Shown: one piece after another, positions 44,401-56,169 of the stretch
Layout of the letters: every line of letters starts with the position of its first letter
Position numbering within the stretch: position 1 is the first letter of the stretch
Assembly: GCA_029532625.1 (NCBI GenBank)
Contig: JARFXM010000004.1
Span: forward strand, 4,650,001-4,714,000
DNA: 64,000 nucleotides
Direction of reading: 5' to 3'
Origin: Lomentospora prolificans
Taxonomy: Eukaryota; Ascomycota; Sordariomycetes; Microascales; Microascaceae
Notes under the pieces: model-generated
Database searches by the model: none
What the model was told of the DNA's origin: nothing
The model's input: the letters and a program-made list of their open reading frames with translations, nothing else
Program-made: the position numbers and the translations under genes

Positions 44401-45471
44401 CGGACGTCGTGTTGTGCATTTTTCGGCTAACATATTGTCACAGATGGTTCGAGGAAACTCATTATTGGTACGAACAGCGGTCTCTACGTATTAGACCGCA
44501 AGGTCAAGGATGCTACTCCTAAGAGGGTGCTCGATGTACCGAGCGTGACCCAGGTCGAGATCCTGGAAGAGTACCAGCTTCTCCTTGTGCTGTCGAACAA
44601 ATCGCTTCTCTCTTACAGCCTGTCGGCCCTCGATCCCAACGAACCGGCCCTGGCGAGGCGGCCCAAGAAGATTCAAAGCCATTGCAACTTCTTCAAAGCA
44701 GGTATTTGCCTGGGTCGCCACCTTGTATGTGTGGTCAAGTCGTCCGCTTTGTCGACGACAGTCAAGGTCTACGAGCCGAATGATGCAATGGCGAAGAAGA
44801 CGAAACAGAAGGGACTCGGCAAGATGTTTGGTGGTGGTCAAGACGAACTGCGGCCGTTCAAGGAGTGCTATATCCCCGCCGAATCCTCCTCCGTTCACTT
44901 CCTCAAGTCCAAGCTCTGCGTGGCATGTCCGAAGGGCTTCGAGGTCGTGTCCCTGGAGACTCTGGAGACCCAGTCGCTGCTCGACCAGGCCGATACTTCT
45001 TTGGACTTTGTCGCTCGCAAGGAAGGCGTCAGGCCTATCCATATCGAGCGTCTCAATGGCGAATTTTTGCTCAACTACTCCGAGTTCTCGTTCTTCGTCA
45101 ACAAGCATGGTTGGCGCGCGAGGCCAGAGTGGAGGATCGACTGGGAAGGATCGCCGCAGAGCTTTGCACTTAGTTACCCCTGGATCCTTGCTTTCGAACC
45201 CAACTTTATCGAGCTCAGGCATATCGAGAGCGGCGTGGTACATATCGTACCCCACAAGAATATCAGGATGCTTCACAGCAGCACGCATGAGGTGAGTCTA
45301 CTTTTATACAAGTGGCGAGTAACCTTTTACACGATATTGCTAACGTCTCTTGCTTTACAGATTTTGTTTGCATACGAAGATGAGAGGGGTGGAGATATCA
45401 TTGAATCGATTGACTTCTGGAAGAATAATAATAGACGGTCAGAGCTCCTGCCGGTACCCGGCTCTCCCTAG
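41480..45471 (+). CDS. ROM2: Rho1 guanine nucleotide exchange factor (DEP-DH-PH-CNH)
   Basis: Four exons: 41480-43987, 44046-44382, 44444-45291, 45361-45471, 1267 residues. A ~370-residue Pro/Gln/Ser-rich N-terminus with a CAG/CAA run (41770-41801) is likely disordered. A DEP domain follows (~384-471), then a DH (RhoGEF) domain (~564-753, opening EVISEICYTERDFVKDLEYL), a PH domain (~783-924) and a C-terminal CNH domain (~950-1250, LIIGTNSGLYVLDR). This exact order defines fungal Rom1/Rom2, which activate Rho1 at sites of growth in the cell-wall integrity pathway, downstream of wall sensors. The last intron (45292-45360) is 69 nt, free of stops and in phase, so retention would add 23 residues inside the CNH domain without a frameshift. 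Confidence 0.9.
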
Positions 45472-48400
45472 AGTTCCTGACCCTAAGAGGGAAAACATGC
45501 GAAGGTGGAGGCACCGGGACTGTGGCCACCCACAAGTCCTTTCCAGTTTCTTGTTCATTGTTCCATGTGTATTAGTGGGAAATGATAACGGGCCATTTTT
45601 ATCTAAATGTGGAAGGAAGATATCCTCGGGTCTCTTTTATGTTTCCGCCTATACGCGCGCCCTGTCTGTTCCTTTCTCCCTTCTCCATATCCTCCCCCTT
45701 TGTTCTCATCTACCAAACTATTTTATTATCCTCTCTACATTTTTCATTTGCATGCGGCCTTTCTGCTTTTGCTATGCTAGCCTGTTAAGCCATTTTTAGT
45801 GTTTTCTAATAGGTGGAGGCACTCTTTTTTATCGGTTATCTCCTTCCGCTCTCCCACCCCATCATAGTGTGCGTCGTATCATCATATAAGCTCGAGAAAT
45901 AATGCATCATACTTCGAATTTAAGGAACATTCGTATGTCTATGGCGGTTGAGTCATGAATTTCCGGCTGTGAAGATGAGATGATAAGCGAGCAACTGGAG
46001 GGTTATTTGACCACTCCCCGATACGATTGCTCGTTGTCATGCCCCGAACTCCTAGCTGTCTCGGAATGGAATGGGATCGTTCAGGAGGCGGAAGTAACTG
46101 GGCTACCAGCACTCCCCGTTGTGCCTTGTTGCCCGTGACCATTATATATTTAAGGAAATGCCACATTTCGAGTCACCCCTCCATCAGCTGCCTCACCAGA
46201 TACGCACGTTCTGAGGGATCTTTCCAAAAGCGAGAACTCGCTTACCATGTGAGCCGCTTCACTGCGAATTGGGACGGTGTGATGGCAAGGGCATCCGTTG
46301 TCCAATTTTTCTCATATTTATTCCATTCGGGGAGTTATCGCGCAACTAATAGCTATTGGTATCTCTAGGACCGGCTCTTACGATGCGTTAGATATGGTGC
46401 GTGTTGGAGATTGCAGTCTTGAAGGGGGAGCGCAGATCCAGGGCAAATGCAAGCCATACCCTTCCCATATCAACTAGGGTCGGGGGCAGTATGCAGGGTG
46501 CGGAGAGCCTCCAACGTTGTCGTGCCCGGGAACGGTAATGTGGCGTTTCTCTTAAGTCCTTGGTGGTGAGCGCAGACCCTGGCCTCAGAAAACCGGGGCC
46601 AGAGGTTTCTCGGGCAGTGCTGACGGACCGGGATGACGGACCGGGAAGACGGACACTTATTCCAGGGGGACGGGAGGGGAGAGTAAGAACGGGGGCAGAA
46701 AACAAAATCGTAAGAGAAAAGATAAATAAAATAACCCCGAAGCCGGTCCAATTGGAGGCTGTACCACGAGAGCGTCTGGTTACGAAAGAACCAACTACGG
46801 GAAATGCGCGACGCTCTTTCGTACTTCGTAGATGGCAAGGGAGAAGGGCCTTTGTGAGGCATGAAAACAAGGAAGGTGCAGTGTGCCAAGGCCTGCGTGC
46901 TTTTAGGATGATTCCGAGTCTGTGCAACAGTCTGAAGAAAAAGAGGCGAGAGAAGAACATCCATTGTGACGATAGTGGATAAGGGGGGAATTTGGGTCTG
47001 GGGAAACCGTCGTGGACATCCAAGTACATGAGAAAGTAAGTTGTTGCAGGAGGCAGCCGCTGAGAAGGGTCCTTCCAGGTGGTGGGTAGGGTCAGCAGAT
47101 GGTTCTAGACCCCTTCTGAAACGGGTATGCGGTTTGCTCGCTGGCAAAGGCCCGGTGAGCGGTGAAGCTGCCCACAGACATCGCCAACAGCATGCTGCAT
47201 AGTAGTTTTGGAGGGAGAAGGCAGCGCGATCCCTGACAACAAAATCGGCCCATTTGCGCGGAAGTGAGGATAGGTGGAAAGAGCTACTGTGCGACGAGCG
47301 CCACGTTGTGCTCATTCGGCAAGCGGCACGAACTGGCCTACTACTGGTGCATTGCACCTGCACTTTAGAGTGTGTGGATGGTGGATGCATGGAACGTATC
47401 AAGTCCGCCAAGTAACCTTGACCCCAGGATGGGGAAAAGTGCTCTTCCGTCATAGCAGCTCGGTGGGAGCCGCGATGACGCAGTCTCACTATGCTTGTTC
47501 ACCAGAAATTCACAAGGAGGGGGCTAAAAGAAGGGAGGGAATGGAAAGCTCATACCACGAAACACTACATGAGCTATCCTAGCGCTACTAAAACGCCGCC
47601 AGCTGTCGAAGATTCGATTCACCAGCATCAGTGAGATGTTGGAACCGCTTCTGATAGCTCCACTTTGCATTGCCCGCTTGGGTTGTCTCCATCCGGAGGC
47701 AAGAGCCAGGGCTCTTTGCCAGAGCTTCAAGCTACCAAGTGAAGGGTCGAGAGTCGCCTCCAAAAGTACCGGCAGGAACCACCATTAGAAGGATCCATCA
47801 AGATAATAGCAATGGCGCCTTGGGCTCAGTGGAGCACTGGCGTGGATTTTCAAGCTTATCATCCAAAGATGCCTGCACGTTTGTCTAATTATTACCTGAG
47901 CAAGCAATTCACCTAACCGGTGTTAACAAAGTTGAGGGGTTTGTGCTCGATCTAGCTTTACGAGGCCCGCGGAAGTTCAAGACCGAGGACATACGTCACG
48001 GATTGTCCCCCAATTTTAGGCACATAGACGCGCTCATCCACTCATTGCAAAGGATCTTCAGTCTTCTTGCCTGGACTGTCGACGTGACAATCGCTCATGT
48101 CAATCCTAGCCTTGCGCCCACTAGCTGCCAACTTTACCAGATCCCCCCCAGAACATCCCGGCATTCATTTCTGGGCCCCTCCCCCTCCATCTTTAGGTCA
48201 TTCCCGTTGCCAAGACCCCTCCTTGTCTCCCCCCCACCCACGCTGCTCCATCTCCTTCCATCCTCCACCAAACCTGCAATGACACACGCCCCAAGGTCCG
48301 AAATCTGTCCCTCCAGTGACCTGTCGCATCACAATTTTGCACTCTCCCCTCCGGCTGTCTCTGCTCGTTCCAGCCTTAACACCTAACCCGCCCTTTCCGA

Positions 48401-48645
48401 GGCAACCCATCTCATCTCCATACCGAAGGTGTCCGAGTCGAGGACAAGGGTAAATCAACCATCCATCTTGTGCCCTCCGCGACATCCCACCGCTGGCTGA
48501 CCCCCCCCGCTCCGGCCGCTCATAACCGGACCCCTCCCAACTCATCTCGCCCTACTCATTCATTTGTAACCTCGCCATCGAAAGGGGGGATTCGACATCT
48601 AAAAACCCGACCGTTTTGCGATTTTCCGCCGTCAGTACCGGCACC
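45472..48645. other. 3.2-kb spacer
   Basis: No gene is supported. Long minus-strand ORFs (46388-47029 and 46470-47489) overlap in different frames and have Arg/Ser/Pro-rich composition without domains. The left part is the RhoGEF 3' UTR. A TACTTCGTA element is at 46822-46830. The CT-rich last 400 bp is the likely leader of the next gene. Confidence 0.45.
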
Positions 48646-51259
48646 ATGGACCAGCCGCAGACAGCGCAACCGCTGAAGAATCGCGTCGCCGCCTCCAAGA
48701 GCCCATATGTCTCAGCGCAGGCCAGCAGCCCCGTTGACTGGCAGCTTCTCGACAATGAAGCAGTTTCCAGAGCTAAAGCGGAGAACAAGATGATCTTCTT
48801 GAACATTGGTTACAATGCGTGTCACTGTATGTGGAAATTCGACCCTTTGCTTTAGTTTGGCCCGCGCTGCTGTGAGAGTGCACATAATAGCATTCGCTGG
48901 TATTATTTTGTTAGTGTTATTTGATGTTGTGGAGGAGGGGCTGACTCTCACTTCATTGTCTAGATTGTCGCCTAATGATGACCGAGACTTTCGCCCACCC
49001 TCAGTGCGCCGAAATGCTAAACTCGTACTTCATTCCCGTCATCGTCGACCGAGAGGAACGGCCAGACGTCGATACCGTTTACATGAACTATGTCCAGGCC
49101 GTAAACGGTGCTGGTGGCTGGCCCTTAAACCTGTTCTTGACCCCTGAGCTTGCGCCGGTGTTTGGAGGCACTTACTGGCCTGGTCCCGGCCCTGGCGCTG
49201 ACTCTGGAAGTGTAGAAACGGAAGGCGAGGACTTGGACTTCTTGCTGATATTGAAAAAGCTCAGGAAGGTTTGGTTAGAACAGGAGACGAGATGCCGTAC
49301 TGAAGCCAAAGACGTCCTGGCGCAGCTTCGTGAGTTTGCTGCGGAGGGAACACTCGGCCGAACTTTTGACCACCGAGGCTCCTTCCCTGCCATCTTGGCC
49401 CCACCGAGCGCCGCACTCGATATGCATGTTGAGACTGCGATCGCCACCTCTTTACAACCCGATGATTCGACCGAGCTCGACTTGGACCAATTAGAGGAGG
49501 CGTATAGGCATATCGCTGGCACGTTCGACCCTATCTACGGCGGGTTTGGAATTGCCCCCAAGTTTCCGACCCCGTCTAAGCTATCCTTCTTGCTTAAACT
49601 TTCGCAGCTTCCTCCTGAGGTCCAGGACGTCGTTGGCTCCACCCAGTGCGCACACGCTCGCGAGATGGCCCTCTTTACCCTCCGTAAGATCCGTGACGGT
49701 GCGCTGCGAGACCACGTTGGCGGCCAAGGTCTCGCCCGGTACTCGGTGACGTCCGACTGGAGCATCCCCCATTTCGAAAAACTAGTGGTTGACAATGCGC
49801 TGTTACTGTCCGTTTTCCTGGACGCCTGGATCAGCTCTGGTTCGTCTAAGAAAGACGAGTTCTTCGAGATTGTGACTGAACTGGCGGAATACTTGTCGAG
49901 CTCGCCAATTTCTCTCGAAGGGGGCGGGTTTGCGTCGAGCGAAGCCGCCGATACATATTACAGACACGGAGACACCCATCTCCGGGACGGTGCTTACCAG
50001 CTTTGGACGAGGCGAGAGTTCGACTCGGTTATTGGCAACAGCCAGGACAGCGCCATTGCTGCCGCATACTGGAACGTTCTCGAACACGGCAACGTAGAAC
50101 CGGACCAGGATCCCCACGACGATTTTATGAACCGAAACGTTCTTCGTATTGTAAAAGATGTACCGGAGCTAAGTAAGCAGTTCAAGGTTCCAGTCGAGGA
50201 AGTCAAGACTATAATTCAGAATGCGAAGGCGAAACTCAAGGCACATCGAGAGAAGGAGCGTGTTCGGCCTTCCATCGATGATAAAATTGTGACATCCTGG
50301 AACGGACTTGTCATATCTTCTTTGTCCAGGGCGGCCGTCAGCCTCCAATATGTTGAGGGTGTGGAACATGCCAAGTATCTCGATGCGGCACGCAAGGCAG
50401 CCGCCTTTATCAAAGAAGATCTTTGGGATGCTAAGCAAGGGGTACTATACCGCATATACCGGAACGGCAGAGGCGATGGTAGGGGCTTTGCCGAGGACTA
50501 TGCGTACTTGATCGAAGGCCTCCTTGACCTATATTCGGCAACACTCGATGATGAGTGGCTGAAGTGGGCCGATGAGCTTCAGCGTAAGTTTCCCTACTCC
50601 TTGTTTAGTTTGTCTGCGCCGCCTCGTTCTTATGGATTGATCCCATCATAGAGATCCAACTCGTGCTCTTCTACGACGCTCCCAAGGCGGACGAGACCGC
50701 CACCACGCTCGACCCCGCTTCACAGGCACCTTGCGGCGCATTCTACTCAACTGAGGCCGACTCGCCGCAGACCATCCTTCGACTAAAGGATGGCATGGAC
50801 ACATCGCTTCCTTCGATAAACGCGACGAGTGCGTCAAATCTCTTTAGACTTGGATCTATAACTGGGAATCCCAATTACACGCTCCTCGCGAAGGAAACAG
50901 TCAACGCCTTCGAAGCCGAGATCCTGCAATACCCCTGGCTCTTCCCGGGCTTGTTGACAGGAATAGTTAATCTAAGGTTGGGAGGCCTAGAGCTCGTTGT
51001 TGTGCGCCAAAATAAGCAATCTGCAGACCTAGCATCTGACAGCATAAGCTACGACGCTTTTTTCAAAGCTCTCTACAACTCACCAAGCGGTGGTCTCAAG
51101 GCCCTCTCCGTGATCAACGGGAAGGACTCGTGGATTCTGAGCAAGAACCCTAGACTCAAAGAACTGGTGGAGGGCAAGGATGGTATCTACTGCCTGGAAG
51201 AGGGAAATTTCAGGCCCTTTAACTCGAAAGACCTAGGTTCTTTTACCCGCCAGAGCTAG
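48646..51259 (+). CDS. Thioredoxin-like / (alpha/alpha)6-barrel protein, SPATA20/YyaL (DUF255) family
   Basis: Three exons: 48646-48826, 48964-50583, 50652-51259, 802 residues. The N-terminal DUF255 thioredoxin-like domain starts NRVAASKSPYV and contains NACHYCRLMMTETF, the form of the family's CHxC motif split by the first intron. It continues through VDREERPDVDTVYM. The rest is a long helical region resembling N-acylglucosamine 2-epimerase/cellobiose-epimerase barrels (FDPIYGGFGIAPKFP, HVGGQGLARYSVTSDWSIPH, SWNGLVISSLSRAA). The family is widespread from bacteria to man. Its substrate is unknown, and sugar or redox roles have been proposed. No signal peptide or membrane segment is seen. Confidence 0.85.
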
Positions 51260-51988
51260 ACAACATAGGTCTAGCCCCGGACCGAGTTCGAAACATTACT
51301 TTGTCGTTTCTATGGGTCTTTTTAGGAGACTTCGCTTCGCAACTGGCTCTATCTTGGCGCGGAAAGGATGGACTGGGCAGCTTGCTTCTTCAAATTCTTA
51401 CCCGTCTTCTCTTCTGATTTCGCTTCTGATTCCCTTCCATTCGTTACATCGGTGGATTAGCTTTTGTCCTTCCATATCCCCCAATTTTTGTAGTCTCTTA
51501 TACGTGCCTTGGCCCTGGTGTTTGTTTCAACCTACCAGAAGGCTGTTTCGAGCTGATAGAATGAGATTACTCTTCAACAACATAATTATCTCACAATACT
51601 TGGTTTCCTACAGTGACCCACGGGATATATATATGTCGCTTGCAACAGTTGGAGATCGATTTTCGGTCTACTCTCCTGCGCACCAGAGGTTCTTATGATG
51701 AAGAAACGAAAAAGAAAAAAAAAAATTAGTAGGGCATATGTATTGTTTGGGTAGTCGAGAAATCGCCTTCGCTGGCGGGTATCAGTTTAAAAGGGTGGGT
51801 TATGTTTTTTCTGTTTTTCTATGTCTCCCGGCCTGAGCCACTGCTCCTAGTCTCCAAATCTGCCAGAAACTTCCCCATCTCCCATCCTTCTACTATCCAG
51901 TACTTCTCCTTGACCACTCCCGCACAAAAACCACATACCTTGATAGCAAAAAGCAACCGCAGCGACCCTGGGGAGTAGGTTTTTTTTT
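51260..51988. terminator. Convergent 3' region
   Basis: Two 3' UTRs (SPATA20-like gene and dynein LIC). A-rich near 51705-51725. A T10 run immediately follows the dynein LIC stop codon. No gene is seen. Confidence 0.4.
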
Positions 51989-53981
51989 TTAGGACTCCCG
52001 GTCTCGAGCGGGAGATCCCGCCACGCTGGCGCCGGGTTTCCGTTTTGTGAGATTATAAAAGAAGGCCTCGAGGCCGGCGGTGTTGTCGATCGAAGGGGGG
52101 ACCGAGTCGGCCGGCGGCGTGGTGGGGTCCGGCGTGGAGCTGTACTCCTGGCGATCCTGCTTTCATTGTTAGAAAATAATCCCCTTGCGCCTGAGATGGC
52201 ATCATGGACAAGAAAAGGAACAACAGGACATACCTTCAACCTCTGGACCATGTCATCGGCATCAACCTGGATACCGCCCATATTGAACTGGACGGGTCCA
52301 ATGTGGTCTGAGACAATGCTACCGGCCATACCAGCCTTGAGAAGGTCCAAATCTTCCGTGGGCTTCCTCACCGTCCTCGTGGGAGTGTTCGAGCCGCCCG
52401 ATTTATCCTTCTCCATCTCCTCGGTCCTAGCCTTCATCATGTCCAGCAGCTTGCCCTGGTCCGCCAGGAACCTCTGCGGATCTTCCGAGACGACCTCGAG
52501 CTTGGACGGGTCGGCGGGTTCCGGGCCGGCGAGCTGTAGGCCGCCCGCGCTCGCGTCAGGGACCCAATCCTCGTAGTGCGCCAGCGCCGAGAGTTCCTGC
52601 CCCTGGAGCGACTGCTGCACCCGGTCGGGCTCGTCGGCTGTGAAAGGGTCACCGCCTGTGGGGGAAAAGGCGCCATTGGCGTAAGTCGGGGTCGGGGGTG
52701 GCCAGTCCTGGTGGATGTCCTCAGACCAGCCGTTGGAGACGGTCTCGACGTCGAAGCCCTCGCGGAGGACGCGGATTTTGCCCCAGGAATCCCAATTGGG
52801 GGGCACGAGGATCTTATCGCGGTCGATGACGTTGTGTTTTAAGGGCTCGCGCTTTATGAGAGAGGTCACGCCTAGGCTGGCGTGGATGAGGGATTGGAGA
52901 GGGGAGGGAAGGTGGGGGGTGGTGTAGATAAGAGAAGCGCCGTCTAGGATATCGTGTTAGTGGACATATAGGGGTGAATTGCAGGGGGAGTGGGCTTACG
53001 CCTAAGGAGGATCGTTCGTAGGTATTGCAGGATCTGGTCGAAGTCCGCCTCTTTCCAGCCCTGGCTCTTTTCGAGGAGCTCCATCCTGTCCGCCTGTTTC
53101 GTGGTATGTTAACCTATGATTCTCGCCAGGTTTTGGGACCAATGGCAAGTGCTTACGTTTTGGCACACGACACAGAGGGGAAGACCCAAACCGTCGTCCC
53201 ATTCGCTCGGACCTAGAGGTAGTGCGGCGTCGCCATCCGATGCTACGCCCGTGCCGTCAAAATTTATCGATCCGCCTCCCCTCCCGCGATCCCTCCACGA
53301 CACCATGACATCTTGCAGAGCGTCGACGCAGTGGGAGTCGAGGGATTGGAGGATATCGCGGAGCATGAGGATCCATTCGCGTAGCTGGCGCAGCCATAGG
53401 TGGGGGTGTGCCCAGTCGAGGAGGACGACTATGAGGGTGTTCGGTATGGTTTCGGGGGTGAGGAGGGGCTTGATGAGTGAGGTGAAGGAAGGCGAGGGCG
53501 TTGAGAGGAGATAGAGGGATATGCGGGCGAGTGTGTCTATTTAAAGGTCCATGTTAGCTGGGTATCTATCGTCAGGGGAGGAGAGAAAGGGACCCACCCT
53601 CCTGCTCGGTATCAAGGACATCGTAGTAAGTGTATCCGAGGGCAAAGTTGTTGGCGATGGGTGGCGCACGCTGCCTGTCGATCAAGCGCCTCTGGTCGCC
53701 ATTTGAGAGGGAGTCGAGGAATTCTCGTTGGGATTCGGGGGAGCCACCTAGCAAGAGTCAAAGTCAGGGGTGGAAAGCGCTTCATACCACTAGAAGTAGA
53801 GGCCAGGGTAATCTCACGGCAACATACCGAATACTAAGATGTTCTTCTCGGGTAACCGCTTTCCGCTGGCGACCGAGTCGAGCATAGACGTCCACAGGTC
53901 CTTTTTCTGCTCTCCATTCCGACCATCTGACTGAGCAGAGGTGGAAGTATAAGTGGAGATGCGGTTCGCGGCTGCGGTCAT
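51989..53981 (-). CDS. Cytoplasmic dynein light intermediate chain
   Basis: Six exons on the minus strand: 53981-53828, 53747-53598, 53536-53157, 53093-53000, 52943-52234, 52156-51989, 551 residues. The N-terminal half is the Ras-like fold of dynein LICs: KKDLWTSMLDSVASGKRLPEKNILVFGG, then LGYTYYDVLD and the core with LIVVLLDWAHPHLWLRQLREW. The P-loop region reads GGSPESQREF, lacking the GK(S/T), as in other fungal LICs that probably do not hydrolyse GTP. The C-terminal half is disordered and adaptor-binding, with a predicted short helix (NTAGLEAFFYNLTKR) like the one contacted by cargo adaptors. The protein links dynein heavy chain to adaptors for retrograde transport and nuclear movement in hyphae. 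Confidence 0.9.
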
Positions 53982-54816
53982 GGCTGCGGCTCTGATCTCG
54001 GAAACATGTAGACTCTATACGAGCGAGCTAAAAGCAGCGACGGAGCTCGATGGTCAACGAACCGGGGCCACTCGTTGACGTCCTAGCATCAACAACCCGG
54101 TCGTGATCGTAAGAAAACGCGTTGCGGTCGCGCTGGGGGTGGGGAGGCTTTAGTAGCTTAGTTTTGGTTGTCCTCTCTTAGAAGGAGAGAAGTTGGGTCA
54201 TCTTTGGGGATGCAGCGTCCTAGGTCGGGTTGTTTCGGGTAGGTTTTGGCAAAGAGACGACGCTGGGGCTGTCTTCGTTCTCGTTCTGCAGGGTCCTCTA
54301 GCGAAAGGGAATGTTCCAAATCTCTTGAAGGCCAAGGTTTCCGTTTGTCGAGATTTCGACTTACCCTGTTACAGCAAACGCATTGTCTCCAAAGTTCTTC
54401 TGCTTCAATGTCCGGGGAATTTGGGTTCCTGACTGCCGGCCCGGTTGCTCTTGCCCCTGACCAGGTGGGATGTGCCTGCCAGCTGGCAAACGATGCAATT
54501 ACCGGCTGCTGCATAATAGATGCACGCCTACGAAGTATTACCACGACATTATTATACGAAGTATTATGACTGTGATATGGACGCACAGGCCAAGTTCATG
54601 AAGTGACCTTTTGTTGTCCTTGTTTCGTTTCGCTGGAGTGGGGACCAAGGTACGTCTTTGAATTGCGGTACCTTCGTACCTGGTGCTCATCTCAAATTTC
54701 TTTATGCGGCCGCTAAGCTTTTGGGGAAGCTTGCAGCCTCGCAGCTATTCCTAGGCAGCCTTGCGATTCCCTACTTCGTATCTATCCCAGAAAACGGGAC
54801 TAGGAAAACCGATAAG
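53982..54816. other. Divergent spacer with clustered TACGAAGTA elements
   Basis: Promoter region of dynein LIC and IST3. No gene is supported. It holds three copies of TACGAAGTA or its complement (54529, 54555, 54772). A 142-codon minus-strand ORF at 54158-54586 shows no domain. Confidence 0.45.
54529..54566 (+). repeat. Paired TACGAAGTATTA 12-mers
   Basis: Two exact 12-mers, starting 26 bp apart (54529-54540, 54555-54566). The same 12-mer is at 39823-39834. Confidence 0.85.
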
Positions 54817-55937
54817 ATGAATAAAATAAGATCTATACAAGCCCTAAACAAGAGGGAGCTAGAAAATGGAATGTGAGTATTTTATCCCCTCCCTCTCCTT
54901 CCGCCTCGACCCTCTTCCACCCACTCCAAAGCCCAAAAAAGCTAACCTTCCCACCTTGAAGCCCTCCAGAGGCCTCCTGGCACGCCGACTACCGCGACAC
55001 CGCCTTTGTCTACTTTGGCGGACTCCCCAGCGAACTCTCCGAAGGCGACATAATCATAATCTTTTCCCAGTACGGCGAGCCCGTGTTCATCAAGCTCGCG
55101 CGCGACAAAGAGACGGGCAAGTCGCGCGGCTTCGGCTGGCTTAAGTACGAGGACCAGCGGAGCACCGACCTGGCGGTGGACAACCTCGGCGGCGCGACGG
55201 TGCTGGGTCGCATGCTGCACGTGGACCACGCGCGGTATAAGCCGAGGGACGACGACGACCCGGAGGAGGGCAAGGTCGATTGGAAGTCTATGCTGAGGAT
55301 GCAGGGGAAGAGCGCGGATACGGAGGAGAGTAGTGGGGATGAGGAGGGGGAGAGGGAGATGGAGAGGCCGGTTTTAAGGGAGGAGAGGGAGCTGGCGAAG
55401 TTGATGGCAGAGCATGACGAGGATGATCCCATGAAGGCGTTTTTGATTGAGGAGAAGAAGAAGGAGGTGAAGGAGGCGCGAGAGAAGCATGATAAGAAGT
55501 CTCGGAGGGAAAAGGATAGGGATAAGGATAGGCATCGGCACCGGAAACATAGGTCAAGGAGACATGATAACGACGACGAGGAATCGCGTATGAGGGACAA
55601 GAGGGAGGACCGGCGGAGGCGCGATAGCCCCGATGCAATAGAGAAGCCTCGCACAAGAGAGAGCCCTGACGCAAGGGACTCGAGGAGGAGGGCCTACGAC
55701 TGCCGGAAAGACACAGAGGAAGAGGGGTCTCGAAGCAGGGATCCCTACGCAGAGGAACGCGACCGAAGGAGGAGAGAAAAGGAGAGGCGAGTTGAGGACC
55801 CAGATGACGAGGATGATCAGTCAAGGGACAGGCGTAAGCGAAGGAAGGAAGATGATGATTCTATTGATCGACGGCGTCACAGAGACGAGAAACGCCATCA
55901 TAGGGACAGGAGGAGAAGCCGGAGCCGGTCGCCATAA
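54817..55937 (+). CDS. IST3: RES-complex splicing factor Ist3/Snu17 (RBMX2 family)
   Basis: Two exons: 54817-54872 and 54962-55937, 343 residues. MNKIRSIQALNKRELENG, joined to IPPEASWHADYRDTAFVY, is the near-invariant start of the Ist3/RBMX2 family. One RRM spans ~30-110 with RNP2 VYFGGL and RNP1 KSRGFGWLKY. DHARYKPRDDDD follows, then a long Arg/Asp/Glu/Lys-rich tail ending in an RSRSRSP-like stretch. With Bud13 and Pml1 the yeast protein forms the retention and splicing complex on the spliceosome. The acceptor at 54961 (TTGAAG) was chosen over the downstream CCAG because only it restores IPPEASWH in frame; a GCTAACC branch site lies ~20 nt before. Confidence 0.9.
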
Positions 55938-56169
55938 ATTCACCTCCTCGCCTTTGGGAAGCGACGTCATGGTATTTAAACTCTCTTCCCCGCAGGAAAA
56001 GGATCTTTTATGTGTAAATGTAATGTTCGCTATGAAATCAAATTAAAAACGCCATCCCAAACTGAGCCTCCGAACAAAGGGGCCATCCATGTCCTTGCGC
56101 CAGATCGCCTAATCCCGTCCATAACCCTGACTTCCGTAACTGCATAAAACAAACAAGGGAAATGAAAGC

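Noticed and set aside
46470..47489. 339-codon minus-strand ORF
   Set aside because: Overlaps another long minus-strand ORF (46388-47029) in a different frame; Arg/Ser-rich, no motif. Chance ORF in GC-rich spacer.
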